Shown: positions 15,636 through 25,569, numbered from the stretch's first letter. The stretch: DNA of 64,000 nt from Microvirgula aerodenitrificans DSM 15089 (GCF_000620105.1 NZ_JHVK01000008.1:1-64000), one strand, 5' to 3'. The notes: generated by a model not told the origin, from the letters alone. Program-made: numbers and translations.

Positions 15636-17119
15636 AGTTCGGTTTTCACACTGGACAGATCTCCCGGGCGGCAGGGCGCCGTATCGCACCTGGCTGACTG
15701 CCCCGCACCCATGGACCGGTAAAGGGCAATGATGCCGCGCACCTCTTCCAGCTGACTGAGGATCTGTTCATCTCGCGCCTGATTGACCGTGCGCTGTGCG
15801 ACAAGTACCGGCAGATAGGCACTCAATCCCCGCCCGTAGAGCCGGGTCGAATGCTCCAGGGCTTGCTGGCTGGCGGCAACGGCCTTGCTCAGGGAGGCCT
15901 GGCGCTGGCGTTCACTCGTCCATGTCACCAAGGCATCCTCCACATCGCGAAGCGCAAGACGCACGTCTTTTTCGTAGACCAGCCTTGCCGCGTCGGCATT
16001 AGCTTGTGCAGCCGTCACACCCGCGCGTGCGCGCCCCCCGTCGTAGAGCGATTGGCTGCCCTGCATCCCGGCCGACCAGGCCAGGCTGGCGCCCGAAAAA
16101 AGACTGTGAATGATGCTGGCCGTGGTACCGATGCCCAAAGGGATACGAAACCTGGGAAAGCGTTCGGCTTCGGCAACGCCGATCTGGGCGCTGGCTGCGG
16201 CCAGGCGTCGTTCGTCTGCCCGCAGATCCGGGCGTTGGCGAATCACTTCAGAAGGCAATGAAAGCGGCACAGGAGTACGCATGGTCAACATTGGCGAAAG
16301 CTTGGCCAGGGCTGCGTGCCCGTCTTCGGGGAAACCACCGGCCAAGACACCAATGGCATGGCTGAAACGGGCAATGTCCGCTTCCATCAACGGTGGCTGC
16401 GCTTCGGCTGTTTCACGTTCGGCACGTGCCTGCATGACATCGGCCAGGGTGCCCAGCCCCATCCGGTGCGCCTGTCCGGCCAATCGCTCGATGTCAACGA
16501 GCGTACGAATGTTGTCGCGCGCGATACCCAGGCGTTGTTGCGTCGCACGCAGCCCGGCGTAACTGGACACCAGTTCGGCTGCCAGGCTTACCTGCAGCGC
16601 ACGATGATCTGCGGCCAGCGCCTCGATACCCGCGTCGGCGGCTTCGAGCGCTCTGCGCGTGCCGCCAAACAGATCCGGCTCCCAGCTGGCATCGAAACCA
16701 AAATGCCAAGCCCGCGACTCCCCTCCGGATTGCGAAGTGAGCGCCTTGCTGCTGCGCCGGGCCTCGCCTGAACCACCGGCTGAAACCGTGGGTCCGGACG
16801 ACGAGGCGATCTGCTCTCGTTCAGCACGCGCCTGCCGCAGGCGCGCCAGTGCGATATCGAGATCCTGATTCCGCGCCAGGACCTGATCGACCAGGCTGTC
16901 GAGCATGGGGTCCTGAAATGATTGCCACCACGAGCGCAGTCCGTCGTGATCACTGTTTTTCATGGCCGCTCCGGCCTCGACCCAGTTCGCCGGCACCTGC
17001 ACCACGGGTCGGTGATAGTCAGGACCTGCCGTCGTGCAGCCGGCCAGGCCAGCCAGGAGTGAAAACAGCATGAGCACACGGCAACGGCGCTGCCGGGCGT
17101 GATTCGGTGATGCGTGCAT
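15587..17119 (-). CDS. Outer-membrane efflux lipoprotein (NodT/TolC family)
   Basis: 510 aa from the ATG at 17119 (AAGGG 6 nt upstream); the ATG at 17125 touches that AAGGG and is less likely. A lipoprotein signal with lipobox Leu25-Ala26-Gly27-Cys28 is followed by 'GPDYHRPVVQVPANW', the classic NodT beginning, and two outer membrane efflux repeats. It would form the outer-membrane channel for the HlyD and FUSC proteins encoded just upstream. Its last 49 bp overlap, on the opposite strand, the 3' end of the PhlG-like gene. Confidence 0.9.
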   Translation of the reverse strand: MHASPNHARQRRCRVLMLFSLLAGLAGCTTAGPDYHRPVVQVPANWVEAGAAMKNSDHDGLRSWWQSFQDPMLDSLVDQVLARNQDLDIALARLRQARAEREQIASSSGPTVSAGGSGEARRSSKALTSQSGGESRAWHFGFDASWEPDLFGGTRRALEAADAGIEALAADHRALQVSLAAELVSSYAGLRATQQRLGIARDNIRTLVDIERLAGQAHRMGLGTLADVMQARAERETAEAQPPLMEADIARFSHAIGVLAGGFPEDGHAALAKLSPMLTMRTPVPLSLPSEVIRQRPDLRADERRLAAASAQIGVAEAERFPRFRIPLGIGTTASIIHSLFSGASLAWSAGMQGSQSLYDGGRARAGVTAAQANADAARLVYEKDVRLALRDVEDALVTWTSERQRQASLSKAVAASQQALEHSTRLYGRGLSAYLPVLVAQRTVNQARDEQILSQLEEVRGIIALYRSMGAGQSARCDTAPCRPGDLSSVKTELHHGSGTSSPLAFSPK

Positions 17120-17128
17120 GACCATCCC

Positions 17129-18058
17129 TTACATCCAGTGGTGCAGTAGCGATATGAGCCGGCCCTGGGGCGGAGAGTCGCCCCCCGATGTCGCCACTTC
17201 AATGCTGCCGGTCATGCCCGCCGCCAACACGACGTTATGCGGGAGTTGCTCGATTTCTACGCGTACAGGGATGCGTTGCGCCAGGCGGACCCAGCTGAAA
17301 ACAGGTTCCACGCTCGGCAAGCCCTGGGCATCGGCCTGCTGGTTGGTGTCGGCGATGCCCCGTCCGATGCTGGCAACCCGGCCCGGAATGACCTGGTCAA
17401 ACCCCATCAACCGGATCTGTGCAGCGGCACCGGGCTGGATGCCGCGCAATTTGGTTTCTTCGAAATAGCCCGTGATCCAGAAGCTGTTTGCATCCAGCAA
17501 GGCGATATTGGGTTGGCCGGTCACCGCATAGTCACCTTTGTTCAATCGCAGGCGCGTGACATATCCATCCACCGGGGCGTGTACAACGGTGCGCGCCAGG
17601 TCAAGTTTGGCCCGGTCCACCGCGACCTGCGCACTGCGCCGTTCCGCCCGGGCCATGACTGCCGCCTGGTTTGCGCGCTGGATTTCTTCGGCCGGCACGA
17701 GGCTCTCCATGCCTCGGCGTCGCCTGGCATCCCCGGCTTTCTGGTACAGCGAGGCTGTCGCCGCAGCCAATTGAGCTTCAGCCTGTGCCAATGCCAGCGC
17801 GAAGTTGGTCGATTCGATCCGGTACAGCACTTCGCCCCGCTTCACGTACTGATCGTCTGACACCGGGACTTCCGCTACCTTGCCGGACACCTCCGGTGCC
17901 ATGCGCACGATCTGCGCACTGACGCGGCCATCGCGTGTCCAGGGGGCCAGGACATAGGCGTGCCAAAGCGCGCTTACAAGCCATCCTGCGGCGATAACGA
18001 CAAATAATGTAAGTCCCGCCCGAATGAGCGGCTTTACCGGGAATGAAAGTTTAGACAT
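17129..18058 (-). CDS. HlyD/AaeA-like membrane fusion protein
   Basis: 309 aa. It has one N-terminal membrane helix (about residues 13-35), then a biotinyl-lipoyl-like half-motif ('VSGKVAEVPVSDDQYVKRGE'), a short helical hairpin and a second lipoyl half ('VHAPVDGYVTRLRLNKGDYA'). It is the periplasmic adaptor linking the FUSC inner-membrane protein to the NodT channel. It overlaps the DUF1656 gene by 8 bp and is followed after 9 bp by the channel gene. The closest described arrangement is AaeXAB, which exports aromatic carboxylic acids. Confidence 0.88.
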   Translation of the reverse strand: MSKLSFPVKPLIRAGLTLFVVIAAGWLVSALWHAYVLAPWTRDGRVSAQIVRMAPEVSGKVAEVPVSDDQYVKRGEVLYRIESTNFALALAQAEAQLAAATASLYQKAGDARRRRGMESLVPAEEIQRANQAAVMARAERRSAQVAVDRAKLDLARTVVHAPVDGYVTRLRLNKGDYAVTGQPNIALLDANSFWITGYFEETKLRGIQPGAAAQIRLMGFDQVIPGRVASIGRGIADTNQQADAQGLPSVEPVFSWVRLAQRIPVRVEIEQLPHNVVLAAGMTGSIEVATSGGDSPPQGRLISLLHHWM

Positions 18059-18245
18059 AGAGTATCAACACCGAAACGAGGCAGAGGGAGATCGCGAATT
18101 CGAACAGGCCGGGGTGCCAGACCCACCGCAATACGCCGCTGCGCGCAAGCATGGAGCGAACCCCCAGATAGATCGGCAGCGCGATACACGCGTAGACGAA
18201 GAATGGCGGCAGGTAAATGCCGGCCAGCGAGAACTCACTGAGCAT
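18051..18245 (-). CDS. DUF1656 (AaeX-like) small membrane protein
   Basis: 64 aa from the ATG at 18245, which has a GGAGG about 8 nt upstream; a longer frame to 18305 lies inside the FUSC gene. Two hydrophobic segments ('LPPFFVYACIALPIYLGV' and 'FEFAISLCLVSVLILYV') flank a short polar loop with 'WHPGLFEFA', the family signature. AaeX proteins always accompany FUSC/HlyD pumps; their role is not defined. It overlaps the FUSC gene by 11 bp and the adaptor gene by 8 bp. Confidence 0.85.
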   Translation of the reverse strand: MLSEFSLAGIYLPPFFVYACIALPIYLGVRSMLARSGVLRWVWHPGLFEFAISLCLVSVLILYV

Positions 18246-20427
18246 CGGTGTGGCCTCCAGACCTGTTTGAAAAGTAATCCGCGTGGTTTTCGAGCAGCGC
18301 GGCAATGTCGAGCAGCACGACAGTCAATCGCTGTGTTTCCGCCATCGCGGCACCGTCTGTGGCGGGTAACCGCGACAAGGATTTCGCTGCGCGACGCGCA
18401 TGGCGCGCGGCCAGACGAGGCTCGGCCGCGCGGCGGCTCATGTTGCGAAAGGCCGCTGCGAGCACGCGATGCAACCCGGAGCCCTTGGGGGCCTGGCGCA
18501 ACCCCTTGCGCACGCGCAGGACTTCTCGCCCCAGGTGAATGCTGGCCGAGGCGTCGGATATGGATCGGTCCATCAACTCCGGCTGCGTTTTAAGCAAAGC
18601 ACCGAGTTGCGCCGTGCGATGCTGCTGGCGCCATTGCCATGCATTCGCCGCCGTTTGCCTGCCTCTCAGGGTGCCCAGTGCTTCGTCGCGGATGACCTGG
18701 CGCAGGCGTGCCACGTCACGTGGCAGATTGCGCGGCAGCACAATCCTGAATCCCAGCAGCGTAAAAATTGTCGCCAGTACCCAGGCCACGGAGCTGTTGA
18801 GGAACTGCGCAAAGTCGTAGTGCATCGGATTGCCTGGCGCCGCCAGCGTCGTGAAAGCCACGAGATAGGCAACGCCGGCCAATGCGTAACGCGGCATCGT
18901 GGTCGCATAAACAGCAGGCAACCAGAACAGGCCCAGAACCACCAGCAGCAGTGGCAGTCCAGAGACCTGGGGCAGAACGACGAAGGTGCAGAGGAAGGCC
19001 ATCACGACGGCAACCACTGTGCCCTTGATAAATTCGACGGCGCCGAGTGCGGGGTTGGGCGCGGTGGACAGCAGTGCGCAAGCCGCCGCCAGCCCCGCCA
19101 GCATCATGGCTCCGTACGACCATCCTGTTGTTATCCAGAACGTGCCGCCCAGCACGACGGTCAACAGTGCCCGCAGTCCGTTCTGGATCGCTGCCGTGGT
19201 GTCGCGGTAGAACGGGACCTGGATTTGTGCCGCCGTGGGCCGCAGGTGATGGAAGCGCGCCATGCCCTTGAGGGCTTCAAGGTAATCGTCGAGCTGTTCG
19301 ATCAGGCGGTCGCCTGCAATCATCAGCGCGGCATGTTCCAGTGCTTCATCCAGCGATGTCCTCGCGAGCATGTCTGTCAACTGCGCACGCATGTCAGCCA
19401 GTGTCCGGATTGCAATATCCAGCCCGACGGGGCCCTGTTCGTCGGTCAATGCCTGGCAGGCCTGCTGCCAGGCCTGTTCCCAGGCCGGTTGAAGCGATCG
19501 AAGGACATTCAGGCTGGCACTTCCCGCACGCATGGGCGGTGCGCCGCCTGTCAGCGCGGAAAACAAGGACACCATCGTTTGTCGAACCGTGCCGGCACGC
19601 TGGGCCAGGTCAGCGGACTCGGCTTTCCCTGACGCCAGCAGGTCGTCCACCCCGTACACGTCGGTAATGAGGTTGCGTCTGCCAGCACCCAGGGGCTTGC
19701 CGCCAGGTGTGCCATCACCGTGAATCGCCTGGTGATTCGTCGAGAGAATGCCTGCGGTCGCGGCTGCCAGCCGGTTGAGCTGCATCGCCAGGCGGCTGTG
19801 CACGCTGCGGGTGCTGAAGAGGGCCGACACTACCGCCAGGCACACTACGCCGATCAGCACGGACGCGCCGCGCCCCATGACTTGATCGAACGTGAGTTCC
19901 GGATGCTGCATGGCGCCATAGGCCGCCAAGCCCACGGTGTATCCCGCCAGGGTTGCGCCATAGGCCCGAAAATGACGCAGGAGCGTCATCCCCACCACGC
20001 AAACGCCAAGCCACAGGCCAAAGCCCAGCAGGAACAGCCAGGGCATCTGCCCGAATGCGCTCATCAGAACGAAGGCCGCCAGCATGCCCGCCAGGGTACC
20101 CAGTACCCGCCAGACCCCTTTGCCGATCACGGTGCCCTGTACCGGGCTGATGACAAGCAGCACGCTGGAGGCCGCCGAATACGGTGCGTGCAGATCCAGC
20201 AAGCAGGCGACCACGAGCGCCAGCCAGGCGGCCAGAATCGAACGCATTACGCAGGTTGCGCGCGGTGTCGTCAGGTCGAGGTACGGCAGCCCGTGAGCGA
20301 GCCAGTCCCGGAGCGGGAAAAGGTGGCGGGGACAAATGCCTGGAGATGCCGAAGGCACGTTCGCAGAACGCACGATAGCGCCCTTCTGCAGTGAGTAACG
20401 AGCATCACTGTAGAGATGGCCAATCAT
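18235..20427 (-). CDS. FUSC-family inner-membrane efflux protein (AaeB-like)
   Basis: 730 aa. Two blocks of about six membrane helices (about residues 60-210 and 400-560) are separated and followed by helical soluble regions, the normal FUSC layout. 'RDWLAHGLPYLDLTTPRA' marks the family start, so the true N-terminus lies upstream of it. The ATG at 20427 has only a weak ribosome-binding site, and a GTG slightly downstream is possible. It probably moves aromatic acids or related toxins with the HlyD and NodT partners. It lies 59 bp downstream of the LysR gene on the same strand. AAGTG-N9-CACTT (20432-20450) just upstream could be an operator. Confidence 0.87.
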   Translation of the reverse strand: MIGHLYSDARYSLQKGAIVRSANVPSASPGICPRHLFPLRDWLAHGLPYLDLTTPRATCVMRSILAAWLALVVACLLDLHAPYSAASSVLLVISPVQGTVIGKGVWRVLGTLAGMLAAFVLMSAFGQMPWLFLLGFGLWLGVCVVGMTLLRHFRAYGATLAGYTVGLAAYGAMQHPELTFDQVMGRGASVLIGVVCLAVVSALFSTRSVHSRLAMQLNRLAAATAGILSTNHQAIHGDGTPGGKPLGAGRRNLITDVYGVDDLLASGKAESADLAQRAGTVRQTMVSLFSALTGGAPPMRAGSASLNVLRSLQPAWEQAWQQACQALTDEQGPVGLDIAIRTLADMRAQLTDMLARTSLDEALEHAALMIAGDRLIEQLDDYLEALKGMARFHHLRPTAAQIQVPFYRDTTAAIQNGLRALLTVVLGGTFWITTGWSYGAMMLAGLAAACALLSTAPNPALGAVEFIKGTVVAVVMAFLCTFVVLPQVSGLPLLLVVLGLFWLPAVYATTMPRYALAGVAYLVAFTTLAAPGNPMHYDFAQFLNSSVAWVLATIFTLLGFRIVLPRNLPRDVARLRQVIRDEALGTLRGRQTAANAWQWRQQHRTAQLGALLKTQPELMDRSISDASASIHLGREVLRVRKGLRQAPKGSGLHRVLAAAFRNMSRRAAEPRLAARHARRAAKSLSRLPATDGAAMAETQRLTVVLLDIAALLENHADYFSNRSGGHTDAQ

Positions 20428-20486
20428 TCCAGAAAGTGAATTTATTGCACTTTAATGGATGCGTTGAACGCACTCATCAGGGCATG

Positions 20487-21425
20487 CTATCTCTCCGGTT
20501 GTGTCCGTCTGGCCGCCTCCGCCTCCTCCTTGTTGCAGAGGGCATGGATCGTATGTCGCAGCCACTGATGGGCAGGATCACTATCCAGACGAGGGTGCCA
20601 CGCCTGCGTCAGCAGCACTGTCTCAAGGGGCGTCGGCAGTTCGAACAGGCGAATGCTGAGGCCTGCCGCAAGCGCGCTGCTGGCAAGATGCCTGGGCAAC
20701 GGCAGCAGCAGATCCGAATCCTGCAGCGCAAACAATGCCGTATAAGGACTCTGTACGACCAGGGCGACATGCCGGCGCAGTCCTTGCGCTTCCAGAGCGG
20801 CATCTATCGGTCCGATGGCCTTTCCGCGCCGCGACACGTTAATGTGCTCCCAGTGCGTGAGGCGTTCCGGCGTGATTTCATCGTCAAAAACCGGATGACG
20901 CGCTCGGGCAACACCCACGAACGTCGTGGTGAACAGTGACTGCACACGAATCTCTGGTCCCAGCTTGCGCGAAGCACTGATAAACAAGTCAATGCGGCCA
21001 CTGCGCAGCGCCTCCTCGTCCACGTCATCTTCTTCCGGCGAGAAACGCAGCATCGCGCGCGGCATCTCCGTGGCCATCGCCCCCAGCAGATGACCCAGGT
21101 GGATGCTCACGAACTCATCCGTGGCGCGGACGCTGAAACGCCTGTCCAGCGATTTCAGGTCGATGCCGGTGTCGGGTTCAAACACCTGCGTGGCCTGCTC
21201 GACCGCCAGGCGCACCTGCTCGCGCAATGCGAGCGCCCTGGGCGTGGGCATGAGCTTGCGGCCGACCTGGACGAAGACCGGATCCGCCAGCGCTTCCCGG
21301 ATGCGGCTCAGGGTGCGGCTCATCGCAGGCGGACTCAAATTCATGCGACGTGCCGCACCGATGACGCTTCCTTCATCCAGCAACGCATCCAGCGCCAGGA
21401 GCAAGTTGAGATCGGGGCGCGCCAT
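20487..21425 (-). CDS. LysR-type regulator (NodD-like branch)
   Basis: 312 aa. N-terminal 'DLNLLLALDALLDEGSV' and the HTH 'GAARRMNLSPPAMSRTLSRI' are followed by a substrate-binding domain. It is transcribed in the same direction as, and directly before, the efflux operon, so it may be co-transcribed with it as well as activate it in response to an aromatic effector. LysR regulators next to AaeXAB-type pumps usually respond to aromatic acids, but the ligand here cannot be read from sequence. Confidence 0.85.
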   Translation of the reverse strand: MARPDLNLLLALDALLDEGSVIGAARRMNLSPPAMSRTLSRIREALADPVFVQVGRKLMPTPRALALREQVRLAVEQATQVFEPDTGIDLKSLDRRFSVRATDEFVSIHLGHLLGAMATEMPRAMLRFSPEEDDVDEEALRSGRIDLFISASRKLGPEIRVQSLFTTTFVGVARARHPVFDDEITPERLTHWEHINVSRRGKAIGPIDAALEAQGLRRHVALVVQSPYTALFALQDSDLLLPLPRHLASSALAAGLSIRLFELPTPLETVLLTQAWHPRLDSDPAHQWLRHTIHALCNKEEAEAARRTQPER

Positions 21426-21648
21426 GATGCTCCTCAGGCCATTAACTAAAATGCAATCTTATTTCAGGTTGGATAACACAGAAAGCATTGATCGAAAAAT
21501 GCGCCTTCATCATCTGCTCCGGCCGTTTCGGCGTGCCCGCGATGAGGCGCTGCAGAAGCTGCTGCAGGAAGCGGGTCCGGGTGATTCGTGTCATTGCCAG
21601 GAAGCTCATGCAGCGGCGGCAGGAGACCGCCCTGAACGTGAAAATTTT

Positions 21649-21936
21649 CTACAGCACGTCTTTCAGCACAGGAAGGCATTTCACTGGTGAAAATTCGGTA
21701 ATGCGGTAGAGGGCCAGATCATGTTGCCGGAAGGGGTCCTTTGTGAGGATCTCCTCCAGCGCTTGCCGGTTGACACTGCTGCTGGCCAGGATAACGCCCC
21801 CATCCCGCGGGTTCTTCGGGCCTGATGCCAGGAAGATCCCTTTCTCATAATGAACGTCGAGAAAATGGCGATGCGCCTCCAGATGGGCCTCAATGTCGGC
21901 AAGGGGCTTTTGATAGGTGAGCTCTATTACATACAT
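21649..21936 (-). CDS. YciI-like (YCII domain) protein
   Basis: 95 aa from the internal ATG at 21936, where the canonical YCII fold begins ('MYVIELTYQKPL'). Conserved 'HRHFLDVHYEKGIFLASGP' carries the family His/Asp region. An upstream in-frame ATG at 22005 has a strong AAGGAG (4 nt spacing) and would add 23 residues, so that start is also credible. YciI-type proteins are small ferredoxin-like enzymes or dimers of mostly unknown function. It is a single gene with no clear partner; the downstream LysR gene is more than 200 bp away. Confidence 0.75.
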   Translation of the reverse strand: MYVIELTYQKPLADIEAHLEAHRHFLDVHYEKGIFLASGPKNPRDGGVILASSSVNRQALEEILTKDPFRQHDLALYRITEFSPVKCLPVLKDVL

Positions 21937-22120
21937 GGTTTGATTTCCGGTTTCATATGGATGTCCATCGGTACGGATTGCGCGAGTAATCAATAGCGCA
22001 ATCATGGTACTCCTTGAAACTGGGCTTGCTCCATACCTCGTGAGTGTGCTCCGAACCTCCCCACGCTGAAGGCATTGCCTGCTGCCGGATTAAGGGTAAT
22101 AGCGCCACCATCCGGAGCCG

Positions 22121-22639
22121 TTACTGCAGCGAAATCGTCTGCATGCTCTGCCGCAGCGCGGCCTCCAGTTTGCCAAACTCTTCCCGGGTCGAATTGAAAT
22201 TGAAGATCAGCATCCGTCCACGAAATGAAGTAATCAGCAGGATGCTGTGAATTCTGGTATCGATGGCCTGTGATACCAGTTCCAGCTGGATCCACTGCCG
22301 GCCTTGCAGGCTGACCATTTTGCGCTGCTGCCATTGCAGGCCCGGCATCGCGCGTTCAAATGCGGCTTCCAGTGAGGACTTGACCTCCTGAAGCGATTCG
22401 GCCGGCAGCAGGGTTGTTTTCAGGTCATAGGCAATGGTCGTGGTCCGCTCCGCATTGCCTGCGGCAAATGCCGGCGGGCGCCCGGGAGGATATTTGAGGG
22501 CTATTTCCATGCTGGAAAGTTCAGTGAATCCGTCCGGCGCATCGAACGATACGCCAAGATCCGGGATGGAGAAGGTGGCAGCATGTACCCGGGTCACAAG
22601 ACCAAGGACAAATAATCCCTTGAGAAGCAGCAATTTCAT
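22121..22639 (-). CDS. Exported protein of unknown function
   Basis: 172 aa with a clear signal peptide (Lys2, hydrophobic core 'LLLLKGLFVLGLV', cleavage likely after Ala20). The mature part is a small alpha/beta protein ('GVSFDAPDGFTELSSMEIA', then 'RQWIQLELVSQAIDTRIHS' and 'GRMLIFNFNSTREEF'), resembling in outline periplasmic proteins with a PsbP/Mog1-like fold, though I cannot assign it. It is divergent from the next exported protein, with about 180 bp between their starts. Confidence 0.7.
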   Translation of the reverse strand: MKLLLLKGLFVLGLVTRVHAATFSIPDLGVSFDAPDGFTELSSMEIALKYPPGRPPAFAAGNAERTTTIAYDLKTTLLPAESLQEVKSSLEAAFERAMPGLQWQQRKMVSLQGRQWIQLELVSQAIDTRIHSILLITSFRGRMLIFNFNSTREEFGKLEAALRQSMQTISLQ

Positions 22640-22820
22640 GGAGTGGTATCAGTCTGGCAATCAGGCACCGTCATGCCTGTTACTCGGTGGTGGGGCTGGT
22701 TGCCGGCATGGCTCCCGCTTGGGCTGGGCAGCGTCTTTTTGTCTGCCCGATTTCGTGTATCGTGGCCACATATAACGGGTAAACCCTCGCATGACAAGTC
22801 TCAAACCGGAGCAATGCTTT

Positions 22821-23882
22821 ATGGAAATCGGCGTGCAGTCAATTCTGCTTTCATGGTTTTGCCACCCCAGCCTTCGGCGCTGGCTGCCCCTGCTGGCCGG
22901 GGGATTGCTGTGCGGGCTGGCGACCGTTTCACAAGCCGCCCAGCCGGCTCCGCGCTGTGGTGTCTACAGCAACAGCCAGCTGGGCGAGATCCATGTGCTC
23001 AGCCCCGATCTGATGCAGCGACGGGTGAAAGACAGCACGCCTGAACTGCTGCATTACCAGCGTGTCGACGGTCAGCTCAAGGTGTTCAATCTGGACCTGG
23101 GAATCGGTGATGCCTACACGCTGCTGGACGATGGCCGCGCCATCGACACCGGGATGGACTTTGTCTACACCCTGACCCGGCCCTTGTTCTGCCAGCCGCC
23201 GATGCCTGCCGCGACGAGCGTGGCCGGGCAGGCCTGCTGGCAGGATCTTGAGGCATGCGGCCAGAACAGCATTCAGGCCAGCGACAAGGATCTGCGGGAC
23301 ATGTGTGCAGACCGGCTGTGGTTTGCCTGCACCCGACTGTTCGCGGGCGAGCCGGCTGCCTGGCTGCAGTCTGCGCTTGCTGCCGGGCCGCTGCCCAAAC
23401 CCCTGCCGGCCGACCGGCTGGAGGAGGCCGCGCAGATATGCCTGAAGGGCATGTCCGGCGCCGTATGCAAGGAAGCAGCGAACGTGAACTGGGATGCCGG
23501 TCGTTACCTTCAGGCCCGGGCGTTGCTGCGCCATGCCTGTGCCGCTCCGCTTGCCGACCCGACCGCCTGCCTGGCAGCCGAAGGCATGGCATCACTGACC
23601 GGGACCGCACTGGCTGCGCCTGCCCCGGCCGGGCTGCCCCGGGGCCGCTTCAGATCGGATACCGGACTTGCCAGAGACATCACTTTTGGTGACAGCGGGC
23701 AGGTGACCGGTTTTGCGGGCCTGGTGATGCAGGCCCGGCTGGAGCATGGACTCATCCACATGCGTCACAACCAGGGCGGGGATTTCATCCTGCGCCGGGT
23801 GGGCGAGGGCACGCTGATCGGTCTGGACATGTGGAACCGTCTGTCTGTTTACGAGGCACAGCCCGACAGCCCGGCGCACTAG
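22821..23882 (+). CDS. Cys-rich exported protein of unknown function
   Basis: 353 aa from ATG 22821 (GGAG 9 nt upstream); an in-frame ATG at 22791 lacks a ribosome-binding site. A signal-like hydrophobic segment ('WLPLLAGGLLCGLATVSQAA') near residue 20 precedes a mature region with about a dozen Cys residues. Several are paired in helical repeats ('CWQDLEACGQ', 'MCADRLWFACTRLF', 'ICLKGMSGAVCKEA'), reminiscent of Sel1-like disulfide-rich repeats. The C-terminal 70 residues look like a small beta domain. No family recognised. The gene ends 73 bp before the convergent chemoreceptor gene. Confidence 0.65.
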   Translation: MEIGVQSILLSWFCHPSLRRWLPLLAGGLLCGLATVSQAAQPAPRCGVYSNSQLGEIHVLSPDLMQRRVKDSTPELLHYQRVDGQLKVFNLDLGIGDAYTLLDDGRAIDTGMDFVYTLTRPLFCQPPMPAATSVAGQACWQDLEACGQNSIQASDKDLRDMCADRLWFACTRLFAGEPAAWLQSALAAGPLPKPLPADRLEEAAQICLKGMSGAVCKEAANVNWDAGRYLQARALLRHACAAPLADPTACLAAEGMASLTGTALAAPAPAGLPRGRFRSDTGLARDITFGDSGQVTGFAGLVMQARLEHGLIHMRHNQGGDFILRRVGEGTLIGLDMWNRLSVYEAQPDSPAH

Positions 23883-23955
23883 TGCGCAGCCGGCAATGCC
23901 TGCCACCTTCACTGTCACGCGTGCTTCCGCGCATTCGGCATGAGCTGGCGCAGTG

Positions 23956-25569
23956 TCAGACCCTGAATTGCGCCAGCGTGTCCATCTGCTGCCTGACCAG
24001 CGTGTCCAGCAGTTCTGCACTGCTTGCGGTGTTTCGCGCTGCGGCACTCGACTCTTCAGACATCTGTGCCGTCTTTTCGACCTGCTGGGCAATGTTGTTG
24101 CTTGCCACGCCCTGCTGCTGGATGGCTGCAGAGATGCCGCTGATGCTGGTTGCGGCGTTGTCTGCATTTGCTCCGATCTCGCTTATTGCATGACTGGCTT
24201 TGTCTGCCCGGGCCACACCGCTTTCCACCAGCTGGTCGGCAGACTCCATGGCGGTGACGGTCTCCCTGGCCATGCCGAGCATGGCCTCGATCATCGAAGC
24301 GATTTCCTGCGTTGAATTTGCAGTCCGTTCGGCCAGCTTGCGTACCTCGTCGGCCACGACGGCAAAGCCGCGCCCCTGTTCGCCGGCACGCGCGGCTTCG
24401 ATGGCCGCGTTCAGTGCCAGCAGGTTGGTCTGGTCGGCAATGTCCCGGATGACATTGACCACCGTCCCCACCTGAGCACTTCGTGCTTCCAGCTGCTGGA
24501 TATGGACTACGGACGATTTGACGACCCGGGAGATTTCGTGAATGTCCGTAATGGTATTGCGGATGATTTCCGAACCGGACTCCACCAGTGCCCGCGCTTC
24601 CAGTGCGCCGCTGCGGGTGTCCAGTGCCTGCCCGGCAACGTGGTTGATACTGACCGTCATCTGTTCCACCGTTGCAGCCATGTCCGAGGCTGATTCACTC
24701 TGCACCGAGGAGGCGGCGGCCACCTGCCGGGCCGTCTCGCTCAGCGCCAGTGATGCCCCCTGAACCTCATGGGCGATATGGCGCAGTGCCTGGAAGCTGG
24801 TTTGCAATTTCTCCATCAACAGGTTGAGTGCCATGCTGGCATCGCCGATTTCGTCATGATGCAGAACGGTTGTGCGCCGGGTGAAATCCATGGTTTCGCT
24901 GACACTGGCAAGATCGCTGCGAATTTGAGTCAGTCCTGTCCGTATTGTGCGAAACAGGTGGAGGGACAGCCCGCCGGTCAGTGCCAGAGCCACGGCAATA
25001 CAGGCAAGGGACAGGTTGCGTGTGTACTCATAGTCTGCGCGGCTGATTGCTACGTCCTGCATGGTGAGCGCCTTGTTGAGCGCGTAATGTTCATCGAGTG
25101 CTTTCTCGGCAGCACGGGACAGGGGCGAGGCCTGTTTGATCAGGACCATTCTCTGCGCAGGTTCGAGCTGGACAGACCGGGTGAGGGCAGGCTGAATGGC
25201 TGCCCAGTATTGCTTTACCGAATCCCGCACCGCATTCAATTTTTCCTGGTCCTGATCGTTGTAGATATTCTTTGCCTGGTAGTCGGCCACTGCCATGTCC
25301 AGATTCTGCTTTGCAGCCAGGATTTTGTTTCGCGCCACATTGCGTTGCGCATCATCATCTGCATGCAGAAAATCCCGTAGTCCAACACGAATATTTGACA
25401 GGCCGTGCTGCGCACGGTTGATGTCGTCCAGACTGGGGAAAATATTGTTCATCATGGCTTCGTGGCTGTCTTGTGCATGACCTTGCTGCCAGACACTGTA
25501 ACCACCCACGGAAAGAAGGGCAAAAATGGCGACACTGAGCGTCAGGAAAAGCTTTCTGGAGATATTCAT
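23956..25569 (-). CDS. Methyl-accepting chemotaxis protein with four-helix-bundle sensor
   Basis: 537 aa from the ATG at 25569 (CGGAAAA upstream); a longer frame to 25626 is not needed. TM1 (about residues 7-25), a helical periplasmic domain of 4HB_MCP type (about 30-185), TM2, HAMP, then a signalling hairpin whose tip reads '[22 protein letters not shown]'. It ends 'TLAQFRV' without the NWETF-type tether for CheR/CheB. 4HB sensors bind small ligands such as amino acids or organic acids; the ligand here is unknown. Confidence 0.92.
   Translation of the reverse strand: MNISRKLFLTLSVAIFALLSVGGYSVWQQGHAQDSHEAMMNNIFPSLDDINRAQHGLSNIRVGLRDFLHADDDAQRNVARNKILAAKQNLDMAVADYQAKNIYNDQDQEKLNAVRDSVKQYWAAIQPALTRSVQLEPAQRMVLIKQASPLSRAAEKALDEHYALNKALTMQDVAISRADYEYTRNLSLACIAVALALTGGLSLHLFRTIRTGLTQIRSDLASVSETMDFTRRTTVLHHDEIGDASMALNLLMEKLQTSFQALRHIAHEVQGASLALSETARQVAAASSVQSESASDMAATVEQMTVSINHVAGQALDTRSGALEARALVESGSEIIRNTITDIHEISRVVKSSVVHIQQLEARSAQVGTVVNVIRDIADQTNLLALNAAIEAARAGEQGRGFAVVADEVRKLAERTANSTQEIASMIEAMLGMARETVTAMESADQLVESGVARADKASHAISEIGANADNAATSISGISAAIQQQGVASNNIAQQVEKTAQMSEESSAAARNTASSAELLDTLVRQQMDTLAQFRV

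Noticed and set aside
21464..21679. 71-codon minus-strand frame between the LysR and YciI-like genes
   Set aside because: It overlaps the end of the YciI-like gene, has no ribosome-binding site and no family features.
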